Assembly (NCBI GenBank): GCA_945898105.1
Contig: CAMDHL010000103.1
Coordinates: 1 to 7,304, forward strand
Length of the DNA stretch: 7,304 nt
From: Comamonas sp. lk
GTDB taxonomy: Bacteria > Pseudomonadota > Gammaproteobacteria > Burkholderiales > Burkholderiaceae_C
Reading direction: 5' to 3'
Position numbers and translations under genes: made by a program
Notes under the pieces: model-generated
Database searches by the model: none
The model's input: the letters and a program-made list of their open reading frames with translations, nothing else
Told to the model about the DNA's origin: nothing
Part shown: in pieces, positions 1 through 5,627 of the stretch
How positions within the stretch are numbered: position 1 is the stretch's first letter
How the letters are laid out: every line of letters begins with the position of its first letter

Positions 1-311
1 GCAATCGGCACATGCAAGTGGTTGGGCGTGACGATGGATACCGCATCAATGCCGTCAGGGCGCCGGGCCTCAGCCTGCGCCATGGCGCGGTAGCCGCTGT
101 AAGCGCGGTCAGGCGCGATGTGCAGCTCGGCGGCGCTAGCGCGGGCGCGCTCGGCGTCGGCCGACAGAGCACCGGCCACGAGTTCATAGCGGTCGTCCAT
201 GCGCGCGGCGATGCGGTGCACGGCACCGATAAAGGCGCCCTGTCCACCGCCCACCATACCTAAGCGGATACGTCGGGCCACGCCCTTGCTGGTGCTTGCT
301 TCGATGGCCAT
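1..311 (-). CDS. Gfo/Idh/MocA family oxidoreductase, N-terminal part (cut by window edge)
   Basis: This is a probable NAD(P)-dependent sugar or polyol dehydrogenase of the Gfo/Idh/MocA family; the substrate cannot be read from the sequence. Only the first 103 residues are in the window. The Rossmann nucleotide-binding loop is visible as [12 protein letters not shown] (residues 18-29). The segment [10 protein letters not shown] (residues 94-103) is the family's typical T-P-N-x-x-H strand end that contacts the cofactor. The Lys-containing EKP motif and the C-terminal substrate domain lie outside. The ATG at 309-311 is preceded by AAGGA at good spacing. It follows the isomerase stop by only 14 nt, so the two genes are almost certainly one transcript. 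Such pairs commonly work together in degradation of inositol-like or oxidised sugars (family knowledge). Family assignment is secure; specificity is unknown. Confidence 0.9.
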   Translation of the reverse strand, partial: MAIEASTSKGVARRIRLGMVGGGQGAFIGAVHRIAARMDDRYELVAGALSADAERARASAAELHIAPDRAYSGYRAMAQAEARRPDGIDAVSIVTPNHLHVPI

Positions 312-325
312 ATATCCGTCCTTGT

Positions 326-1381
326 TTACTTGATGCCGAGCATCCGGCGGTTAGCCTTGGTGTCCACTGCGCTACCAGCAAAATCATCGAAGGAACGATC
401 AGCCACGCGAATGATGTGGTCGCGAATAAACACTGCGCCCTCGCGCGCGCCGTCTTCGGGGTGCTTGAGGCAGCATTCCCACTCCAGGACGGCCCAGCCG
501 CTGTAGTCGTAACCGGCAAGCTTGCTGAAGATGCCTTTGAAGTCCACCTGCCCATCGCCTAGCGAACGGAAACGCCCGGCACGCTGCAACCAGGGCTGAA
601 AGCCGCCGTACACGCCTTGCTTGCCGCTGGGGTTGAACTCGGCGTCTTTGACGTGGAAGATCTTGATGCGCTCGTGGTAGTGGTCGATGTATTCCAGGTA
701 ATTGAGTTGCTGCAACACAAAGTGGCTGGGGTCGTACAACAGGCAGGCGCGCTTGTGTCCGTGGACGCGTTCTAGAAACATCTCGTAGCTCACGCCGTCG
801 TGCAAGTCCTCGCCGGGATGCACTTCATAGCATACGTCCACGCCCGCATGGTCAAACGCATCCAATATCGGCATCCAGCGCTTTGCTAGTTCGTCAAACG
901 CGGTCTCGATCAAACCGGCAGGGCGTGGCGGCCAGGAATACAAATACGGCCAGGCCAACGCGCCGGAGAAGGTCACGTGCGCAGTCAAGCCCAAATTAGC
1001 TGACGCTTTGGCTGCCAGCATCATCTGCTTCACCGCCCACTTCTGACGCAGCGCCGGGTTGCCCCGTACCTCGGGCGCTGCAAAGCCGTCAAAGCCCACG
1101 TCATACGCCGGGTGCACCGCCACCAACTGGCCCTGCAAATGCGTTGAGAGCTCGGTGATCTCCAGCCCGTGGCTGGCCAAAATACCTTGCACCTCTTGGC
1201 AATAGGTTTTACTCTGCGCGGCTTTTTTGAGGTCAAAAAGGCGTGCGTCCCAGCTCGGAATCTGTACGCCTTTGTAGCCCAGACCCGCTGCCCAGGCGGC
1301 AATCGAATCGAGCGAATTGAAGGGCGCGGTATCCCCCGCAAACTGGGCCAGAAAAATTGCCGGTCCTTTGATGGTTTTCAT
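326..1381 (-). CDS. Sugar phosphate isomerase/epimerase (xylose isomerase-like TIM barrel)
   Basis: This 351-residue protein belongs to the AP-endonuclease-2/xylose-isomerase-like TIM-barrel family, which interconverts ketoses, keto-inositols or related sugars using a divalent metal. Likely metal ligands are spaced as in the family: Glu186 in YEVHPGE, Asp217 in LYDPSH, His243 in FHVKD and Glu300 or Glu302 in VLEWE. The N-terminal strand FLAQF and the [13 protein letters not shown] segment (residues 30-42) fit barrel strand 1 and the following helix. An ATG eight codons further upstream (1403-1405) is in frame. The inner ATG at 1379-1381 is preferred because AAGGAG lies five bases before it, and because [11 protein letters not shown] resembles a normal N-terminus. 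It heads the module with the Gfo/Idh/MocA gene. The start overlaps the stop of a short upstream open frame (ATGA). Cytoplasmic; substrate unknown. Confidence 0.9.
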   Translation of the reverse strand: MKTIKGPAIFLAQFAGDTAPFNSLDSIAAWAAGLGYKGVQIPSWDARLFDLKKAAQSKTYCQEVQGILASHGLEITELSTHLQGQLVAVHPAYDVGFDGFAAPEVRGNPALRQKWAVKQMMLAAKASANLGLTAHVTFSGALAWPYLYSWPPRPAGLIETAFDELAKRWMPILDAFDHAGVDVCYEVHPGEDLHDGVSYEMFLERVHGHKRACLLYDPSHFVLQQLNYLEYIDHYHERIKIFHVKDAEFNPSGKQGVYGGFQPWLQRAGRFRSLGDGQVDFKGIFSKLAGYDYSGWAVLEWECCLKHPEDGAREGAVFIRDHIIRVADRSFDDFAGSAVDTKANRRMLGIK

Positions 1382-1503
1382 GGTGTCTCCTTGAAATTTG
1401 GACAATTCGATGAGGAGCCACTACCTTGGCAGTAGCGCTCGAGTCTATTTTCTACATATTCCTGGTGATCCGAGACCGGCAGGCGGTTACGTTCGCTTTG
1501 CAT
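1378..1503 (-). CDS. Possible small coupled ORF or gene remnant upstream of the isomerase
   Basis: I do not recognise this sequence. Read on the minus strand, the frame is open from just after a TAG at 1561-1563 to a TGA at 1378-1380, about 60 codons. The first ATG (1501-1503) would give 41 residues; a TTG at 1516-1518 would give 46. The translation looks protein-like up to roughly position 1430, with segments WEVLAAQLMQSERNRLP and HQEYVENRLERYC: amphipathic, charged and with third-position GC near 59%. It then turns Ser/Asn-rich. The stop overlaps the isomerase ATG as ATGA, the classic translational coupling arrangement, and the isomerase ribosome binding site lies inside it. No clear ribosome binding site precedes the ATG. 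The open stretch before that ATG, ending at a TAG, may instead mean this is the 3' end of a decayed gene. Confidence 0.3.
   Translation of the reverse strand: MQSERNRLPVSDHQEYVENRLERYCQGSGSSSNCPNFKETP
1417..1436. promoter_or_regulatory. Imperfect inverted repeat upstream of the sugar module
   Basis: A 20-bp imperfect palindrome, GCCACTAC-CTTG-GCAGTAGC on the plus strand, is centred about 45 bp upstream of the isomerase start codon. Seven of the nine outer pairs match. In the minus-strand RNA the two mismatches become G-U wobbles, giving an eight-pair stem with a CAAG loop. It could be an operator for a LacI- or GntR-type regulator of the catabolic module, or a hairpin in the leader. No regulator gene is visible nearby, so this is only a candidate. 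Confidence 0.25.
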
Positions 1504-1609
1504 CAGCTGTGCGGCCAAGACTTCCCACGAACGATCGCCGCTATACCAATGGAAAGCCTGCTAAATACTAACTTAATACCTTCATGCCTTCGATGGCATG
1601 GGTCGCTTT
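1504..1609. other. Spacer between rlmJ and the sugar module
   Basis: This stretch separates the rlmJ stop from the short frame ahead of the isomerase. Its middle part (about 1561-1582) is clearly AT-richer than the surroundings, and is the most plausible place for the minus-strand promoter of the sugar module. I could not fit a -35/-10 pair with good spacing. A 6-bp stem (CATGCC at 1583-1588, GGCATG at 1595-1600) with the loop TTCGAT lies 10 bases past the rlmJ stop. It is not followed by a T-run on either strand, so it is a poor intrinsic terminator; read-through from rlmJ is possible. Confidence 0.4.
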
Positions 1610-2500
1610 TCAGCCCCCCGACTCCAACGTATGCCGCGCATGCGTGTCCTGCTTGAGCGTCTGCACCAGTTGCGGCAGTGCCAGCGCAAGTTGCGCCTTC
1701 AGAGTGAAGGGCGGGTTGATCAGGAACACACCACTGGCGGGCAGGCCGGGGCGCACCGTCTCGCCGGCCTCATCTTGCAATAGTTTGCTGGATTTCACAG
1801 TCAGCGTGATGTCCAGCCAACTCTTGCCGGCTTTGTTAGCGAGAGTGCGCAGTTTGCGCGGCAGGTCATGGGCCTCCGGGCGCGGGATGATGGGGTACCA
1901 GACCATGTAATTGCCGGTCGCAAAGCGCGTTAAGGCATCGGCCACCATGGCGGCCACGCGGCCATAGTCGCTTTTAATTTCATAGCTCGGGTCGCACAGC
2001 AACAGGGCGCGGCGCGAAGGGGGAGGCAGAAATTTTTTCACCGCCTCAAAACCGTCTTCGCGCGCAATCGCCACTTGCCGCCCCACCTCGAGTTGCGCGA
2101 TATTTGCGGTCAGGGTTTTGCTGTCGGTGGGGTGTAATTCAAACAGCTTCAGTTTGTCGCGCCCGCGCAGCGGCTGCTGGCAGATAAAGGGCGAGCCCGG
2201 ATAGATCTTCCATTGCCCTGGTGCGTTAAATCCGGCCACCATATCCAGATACTCCTGCACCAGCGGCGCCCAGGGCTGGGTGGGGCTGGTTTGGGCCAGC
2301 TTTAGAAAACCTTGGCTTGCCTCGGCACTGGTTTGAGCGTATTCGCCGTCCAGGCGGTACAAACCGGCCCCGGCATGCGTGTCCAGCACGGTAAACGGGG
2401 TTTCTTTAAGCGTCATGTGCTTGAGCAGCGCCAGCAAAACCATGTGTTTGAGCACGTCGGCATGGTTGCCCGCGTGAAAAGCGTGTCGATAACTGAACAT
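1610..2500 (-). CDS. rlmJ: 23S rRNA (adenine-N6)-methyltransferase RlmJ
   Basis: The 296-residue product matches RlmJ (formerly YhiR), which methylates N6 of A2030 in 23S rRNA using S-adenosylmethionine, in the cytoplasm. The N-terminus MFSYRHAFHAGNHADVLKH (residues 1-19) is nearly identical to the E. coli protein. LDTHAGAG (39-46) is the S-adenosylmethionine-binding motif I, YPGSP is present, and DPSYE (170-174) is the catalytic motif IV. The C-terminal ASGVFLINPPFTL also matches the family. The frame extends 17 codons upstream to another ATG (2551). The ATG at 2498-2500 is chosen because it coincides with the conserved family start. No clear Shine-Dalgarno precedes it; the start codon instead lies in one arm of an inverted repeat. 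Motif IV reads DPSY rather than the DPPY of E. coli. The length fits the family (E. coli about 280). Confidence 0.95.
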   Translation of the reverse strand: MFSYRHAFHAGNHADVLKHMVLLALLKHMTLKETPFTVLDTHAGAGLYRLDGEYAQTSAEASQGFLKLAQTSPTQPWAPLVQEYLDMVAGFNAPGQWKIYPGSPFICQQPLRGRDKLKLFELHPTDSKTLTANIAQLEVGRQVAIAREDGFEAVKKFLPPPSRRALLLCDPSYEIKSDYGRVAAMVADALTRFATGNYMVWYPIIPRPEAHDLPRKLRTLANKAGKSWLDITLTVKSSKLLQDEAGETVRPGLPASGVFLINPPFTLKAQLALALPQLVQTLKQDTHARHTLESGG

Positions 2501-2523
2501 GGCGGGTATGGTAACCGCCGTGT
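2497..2523. promoter_or_regulatory. 27-bp imperfect inverted repeat over the rlmJ start, in the divergent promoter region
   Basis: The arms are ACATGGCGGGTA (2497-2508) and TAACCGCCGTGT (2512-2523) around a three-base centre. Ten of twelve positions are complementary, including an uninterrupted GGCGG/CCGCC core. The repeat contains the rlmJ ATG (minus, 2498-2500) and sits between rlmJ and the divergent transporter cluster. In rlmJ mRNA it could fold into a hairpin that holds the start codon, which would matter because no Shine-Dalgarno is visible. As DNA it could be an operator acting on both directions. Function is inferred from position only. Confidence 0.35.
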
Positions 2524-4234
2524 GTCGCAACGGCAGGCCTTGGCTAGACAATCGCTGTTTTCGCTCTTACCAGTTTTCGTGGACATTTTTTCATCACCTA
2601 CTTCATTGACTGAAGCCAGTTGGCAATTGCTGCAACACGCGCAGTTTCTGCCGGCCTTGGCCTTGTCGCTGTGGAGTGGTTTGGCGGCGACGCTTCTCGC
2701 GTTGGGTGCCAGCGCCTGTATTTTGTCTACTGGTTTGGGGCTACTTACAGACCGCAAGAAGGTTGCGCTACTGCCTGCCATGCTGGCCCTGCCGCATGTT
2801 GCCTTCGCGCTGGGCTGCGTCCTCTTGCTGGCCCCGTCGGGTTGGCTGGTACGGCTCTTATTTGCAGCCTTGCACCCCTGGGCCGAGGCAATGCCCTGGC
2901 CGCTGGATGCGCCGCCGCCTTGGCAAAGCACGCAAGACCCCTATGCGCTGGGTTTGGTACTGGTGCTGGTGTGCAAAGAAATTCCGTTTTTGTTGTGGGG
3001 CGCATTGGCGCAATTGCAGCGACCTGATGTTGCACAGGCCTTGCAGGCACAAATGCGAGTCGCCGCCACGCTGGGTTACTACGCGCCAAAGGCCTGGTGG
3101 CGCGTGGTTTGGCCGCAGTTACTACCGCGCATGGCCGGACCGCTGCTCGCGGTCTGGGCTTACAGCCTGTCGGTGGTAGATGTGGCCTGGATCATCGGGC
3201 CGGGCGCTCCGCCCACGCTGTCGGTGCTGGCCTGGCAGTGGCTGCAGGATGCGGACCCGGCTACCCGCGCCCAAGGGCTGGCCGCAGTGTTGTGCTTATT
3301 GCTTTGTACCGTGCTGGTGGCAGCCCTGGCCCTCATCCTGTACCGCATGGACTTGCGCTGGCCGGCCCCTGCCCGTTGGACACGTGGCCCGCCGCAAGTG
3401 GCAGATGGCTTACCGGTGTGCAACGACGCCAGCAGCGCTGCAATAGGGCGGCGCCTGATTGCGGCCTTGCCCGCCGCTTATGTGCTGGTTGCAGCGGTGC
3501 TCTTGTGGGGCAGCGCGGCTGGGGCCTGGCCTTTTCCCGCGCTGTGGCCGCAGTCCTGGACGCTGCAAGCCTGGCAGCAAGTGCTGGGCAGTGCCGGGGT
3601 ACTGGCCACCACCTTGTGGCTGGGTCTGGCCAGTGCCGCAACGGCTTTGGCAGTGGCGCTGCTTTGCTTGGAATGTATTGCTGCGCGATGGCACGCCACG
3701 TTGTTAAGTGCTTCTTACCTGCCATTGGCATTGCCGGCTTTGCTGTGGGCGCTTGGCTTACAGCGCTTATGTATTGCTGTGGGTTGGGATGCCAGCTTGT
3801 GGGGTTTGTGGCTGGCGCATAGTTTGAGCGTCTGGCCTTATGTGCTGCTTAGCTTGCAAGGTCCATATGCCGCGCTGGACCCGCGCGGGGCGCAGTTGGC
3901 GGCTAGCCTGGGCCGCTCGCGTTGGGCGTATTTGTGGCTGGTGCAGTGGCCTTTGCTTCGCTCGGCCTTGGCGGCCGCTTTTGCGGTGGGCTTTGCTGTC
4001 AGCGTGGCGCAGTTTTTACCTACCTTGTTTGTCGGTGGAGGGCGCTTTGCGACAGTCACCACCGAGGCAGTGGCATTATCTGCAGGCGGTCAGCGCTCGC
4101 TGCTGGCCGCCTATGCTGTTTTGCAATGGTTTTTGCCCGCATGCCTGTTCGCGCTGGCGCTAGTGCTTGGCCGCAAGCGGCGTTTTGCGCAGCCCAGTAT
4201 TACGCCGCCCTGCAGTGCGCGCGGCCTCGCTTAG
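2522..4234 (+). CDS. ynjC: ABC transporter permease, two fused permease domains (YnjC type)
   Basis: This inner-membrane protein carries two tandem binding-protein-dependent permease domains, as in YnjC, ThiP and FbpB. About twelve hydrophobic segments are visible. Each half ends in an EAA-type cytoplasmic loop that docks with the ATPase: AATLGYYAPKAWWRVVWPQLLP (from 3062) and AASLGRSRWAYLWLVQWPLL (from 3899). A polar linker around 3360-3440 joins the halves. The frame is open far upstream inside rlmJ antisense, so the start is uncertain. GTG 2522 (570 residues) is taken because it puts Arg-rich residues before a short hydrophobic stretch; GTG 2579 (551 residues) and TTG 2606 are alternatives, none with a good ribosome binding site. 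The stop is 12 nt before the ATPase. YnjBCD is often labelled thiamine transport, but the substrate is unproven. No binding-protein gene is adjacent. Confidence 0.85.
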   Translation: MSQRQALARQSLFSLLPVFVDIFSSPTSLTEASWQLLQHAQFLPALALSLWSGLAATLLALGASACILSTGLGLLTDRKKVALLPAMLALPHVAFALGCVLLLAPSGWLVRLLFAALHPWAEAMPWPLDAPPPWQSTQDPYALGLVLVLVCKEIPFLLWGALAQLQRPDVAQALQAQMRVAATLGYYAPKAWWRVVWPQLLPRMAGPLLAVWAYSLSVVDVAWIIGPGAPPTLSVLAWQWLQDADPATRAQGLAAVLCLLLCTVLVAALALILYRMDLRWPAPARWTRGPPQVADGLPVCNDASSAAIGRRLIAALPAAYVLVAAVLLWGSAAGAWPFPALWPQSWTLQAWQQVLGSAGVLATTLWLGLASAATALAVALLCLECIAARWHATLLSASYLPLALPALLWALGLQRLCIAVGWDASLWGLWLAHSLSVWPYVLLSLQGPYAALDPRGAQLAASLGRSRWAYLWLVQWPLLRSALAAAFAVGFAVSVAQFLPTLFVGGGRFATVTTEAVALSAGGQRSLLAAYAVLQWFLPACLFALALVLGRKRRFAQPSITPPCSARGLA

Positions 4235-4246
4235 GATGCATCGGCT

Positions 4247-4900
4247 ATGCCCAGTTCTTTAGATAGTCTTGCGGCACTTCACCTGCAAGTGCACAGTTTG
4301 CGCAGCCCTAGCGCCACATTGGTGGAAGGCCTAGACATAGTGCTGCCCGCCGGTGCGGTACACACCATCATGGGGCCCAGCGGTTCGGGTAAATCCAGCC
4401 TGCTGGCGGCGGTGTGCGGCACGCTGCCGCCAGCCATTCAATTCCAAGGCACTGTGCACGTGTTAGGACGGCGTGTGGATGTGTTGCCTACGCGCGCGCG
4501 GCGCATTGCTTTGCTCTACCAGGATGATTTGTTGTTTGCGCACATGACAGTGCGAGAAAACCTGTTGTTTGCTGTAGCCCCCGGGCCACGGGCGGCGCGC
4601 GAGGCGCAGGTGGCGCAAGCCTTAGACGAAGTGGAGCTGGCCGGTTTCGCACATGCTGACCCGGCTACCTTGTCGGGCGGTCAGCGCGCACGCGCGGCCT
4701 TGGCACGTGCGTTACTTGCGCAGCCGCAGGCATTGATGCTCGACGAACCCTTTGCAAAACTCGATGTCGCGCTGCGCCAGCGTACGCGCGCGCTGGTGTT
4801 TGACGCAGTGGCGCGGCGCGGTATCGCGGCCATTGTGGTGACGCATGACCCGGCCGATATTGCCGACATCGAGCGTGTAACGCATCTGCGCGCACCCTGA
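4247..4900 (+). CDS. ynjD: ABC transporter ATP-binding protein (YnjD type)
   Basis: The 217-residue ATPase powers the YnjC-like permease from the cytoplasmic face. All motifs are intact: Walker A GPSGSGKSS (residues 43-51), Q-loop Gln92 in LLYQDD, signature LSGGQRAR (142-149), Walker B ALMLDEP (162-168), D-loop FAKLD (169-173) and switch His200 in VTHD. The signature and the Q-loop context (LLYQDDLLFAHMTVRENL) match the YnjD subgroup of importer ATPases. It lacks a C-terminal regulatory domain and has the normal compact length for YnjD. Start ATG 4247 lies 12 nt after the permease stop, with AGGA ten bases upstream overlapping that stop codon, so it is translationally close-coupled. Function as an ATPase is secure; the transported molecule is not. 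Confidence 0.93.
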   Translation: MPSSLDSLAALHLQVHSLRSPSATLVEGLDIVLPAGAVHTIMGPSGSGKSSLLAAVCGTLPPAIQFQGTVHVLGRRVDVLPTRARRIALLYQDDLLFAHMTVRENLLFAVAPGPRAAREAQVAQALDEVELAGFAHADPATLSGGQRARAALARALLAQPQALMLDEPFAKLDVALRQRTRALVFDAVARRGIAAIVVTHDPADIADIERVTHLRAP

Positions 4901-4906
4901 GCCTGC

Positions 4907-4933
4907 GCAAGTTGTCATCGCTTGCACCGACAA
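4907..4933 (+). promoter_or_regulatory. Interleaved complementary pairs (pseudoknot-like) before ynjF
   Basis: The only sizeable gap inside the plus-strand cluster contains four five-base blocks in the order A, B, A', B': GCAAG (4907-4911), TTGTC (4912-4916), CTTGC (4921-4925) and GACAA (4929-4933). A pairs with A' and B with B', giving either an H-type pseudoknot or two mutually exclusive hairpins. The last block ends seven bases before the ynjF ATG, where a Shine-Dalgarno would be expected and none is seen. With no base between A and B a true pseudoknot would be sterically tight, and short matches like these can occur by chance. Confidence 0.25.
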
Positions 4934-4940
4934 TGCCGCT

Positions 4941-5627
4941 ATGTTGGACCGCTTTACTACCCGCCTGATACGCCCGGCTGTGCAAGCACTGGCGCGCCCG
5001 CTGGTGCACTTGGGTATTTCGGCCAATCACATTACTTGGGCCGGATTTATCTTGGGTTTGCTCGCCGCTACTTCGGTGGCCGCACAAGCCTGGATGGCAG
5101 GCTTGGTGCTGCTGCTGTGCTCGCGCTTGTGTGATGCGCTAGATGGTGCGGTGGCTCGCTCCAGCGCTGGTGCCACGGCCGTTGGCGGCTTTTTAGATAT
5201 TGCTTTGGACTTTGTGTTTTACGCCCTGATGGTGTTGGCCTTTGCAATCGCAGATCCGTCGCGCAATGCCTTGCCCGCGGCGGTGCTGCTTACCGCCTTC
5301 GTGGGCACCGGAAGCAGTTTTCTGGCCTTTGCAGCACTAGCCGCGCAACGCGGTTTGCACAATCCGCAATACCCGGACAAATCCTTTTATTTTTTGGGCG
5401 GCTTGACGGAAGCTACAGAGACGTTGGCGCTCTTTTGTGCCATGTGTGTGTGGCCGGATTATTTCGCCCCGCTGGCCTACGGATTTGCAGCTTTGTGTTT
5501 CGTCACCTGGATGGGCCGCATCGCAATCGGCGTGCAGTTACTGGCCGATGCGCCGGCACGTCCGCAGCAACAAGCCACACACCAAGACAAGCTTCCTGCA
5601 AAGCTAGGGCAGGATACCGGTGTTTAG
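4941..5627 (+). CDS. ynjF: CDP-alcohol phosphatidyltransferase family protein (YnjF type)
   Basis: This 228-residue inner-membrane enzyme belongs to the family that transfers a phosphatidyl (or related) group from a CDP-linked donor to an alcohol, as in phospholipid headgroup synthesis. The signature D-x2-D-G-x2-A-R-x8-G-x3-D-x3-D is complete: Asp65, Asp68, Gly69, Ala72, Arg73, Gly82, Asp86 and Asp90. Residues 25-35 (GISANHITWAG) form the typical stretch before the first helix. About six membrane segments follow, and residues after about 203 form a hydrophilic tail rich in Gln and Pro. YnjF in E. coli is slightly shorter and lies in the same neighbourhood after ynjCD. The start ATG has no clear ribosome binding site; a 40-nt gap with possible RNA structure separates it from ynjD. 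Both donor and acceptor are unknown. Confidence 0.9.
   Translation: MLDRFTTRLIRPAVQALARPLVHLGISANHITWAGFILGLLAATSVAAQAWMAGLVLLLCSRLCDALDGAVARSSAGATAVGGFLDIALDFVFYALMVLAFAIADPSRNALPAAVLLTAFVGTGSSFLAFAALAAQRGLHNPQYPDKSFYFLGGLTEATETLALFCAMCVWPDYFAPLAYGFAALCFVTWMGRIAIGVQLLADAPARPQQQATHQDKLPAKLGQDTGV

Noticed and set aside
1583..1600. Hairpin just after rlmJ as an intrinsic terminator
   Set aside because: The stem is only six pairs and no T-run follows on either strand.
2312..2521. Upstream extension of the permease frame to an ATG at 2312
   Set aside because: This would place about 190 bases antisense within the conserved N-terminal part of rlmJ, and the translated extension does not look like a permease N-terminus.
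2413..2931. 172-codon minus-strand frame across the rlmJ start and ynjC
   Set aside because: It runs antisense to recognisable protein in both genes; its translation has no motif and a composition typical of shadow frames in GC-rich DNA.
3097..3822. 241-codon open plus-strand frame inside the permease gene
   Set aside because: It overlaps the permease in another frame. Its translation is Gly/Ala/Arg/Cys-rich with no domain, while the permease frame shows clear membrane helices and EAA loops.
2522..4900. Firm assignment as a thiamine transporter
   Set aside because: The label is inherited for YnjBCD-type systems. I see no thiamine riboswitch upstream and no thiamine biosynthesis gene in the window.
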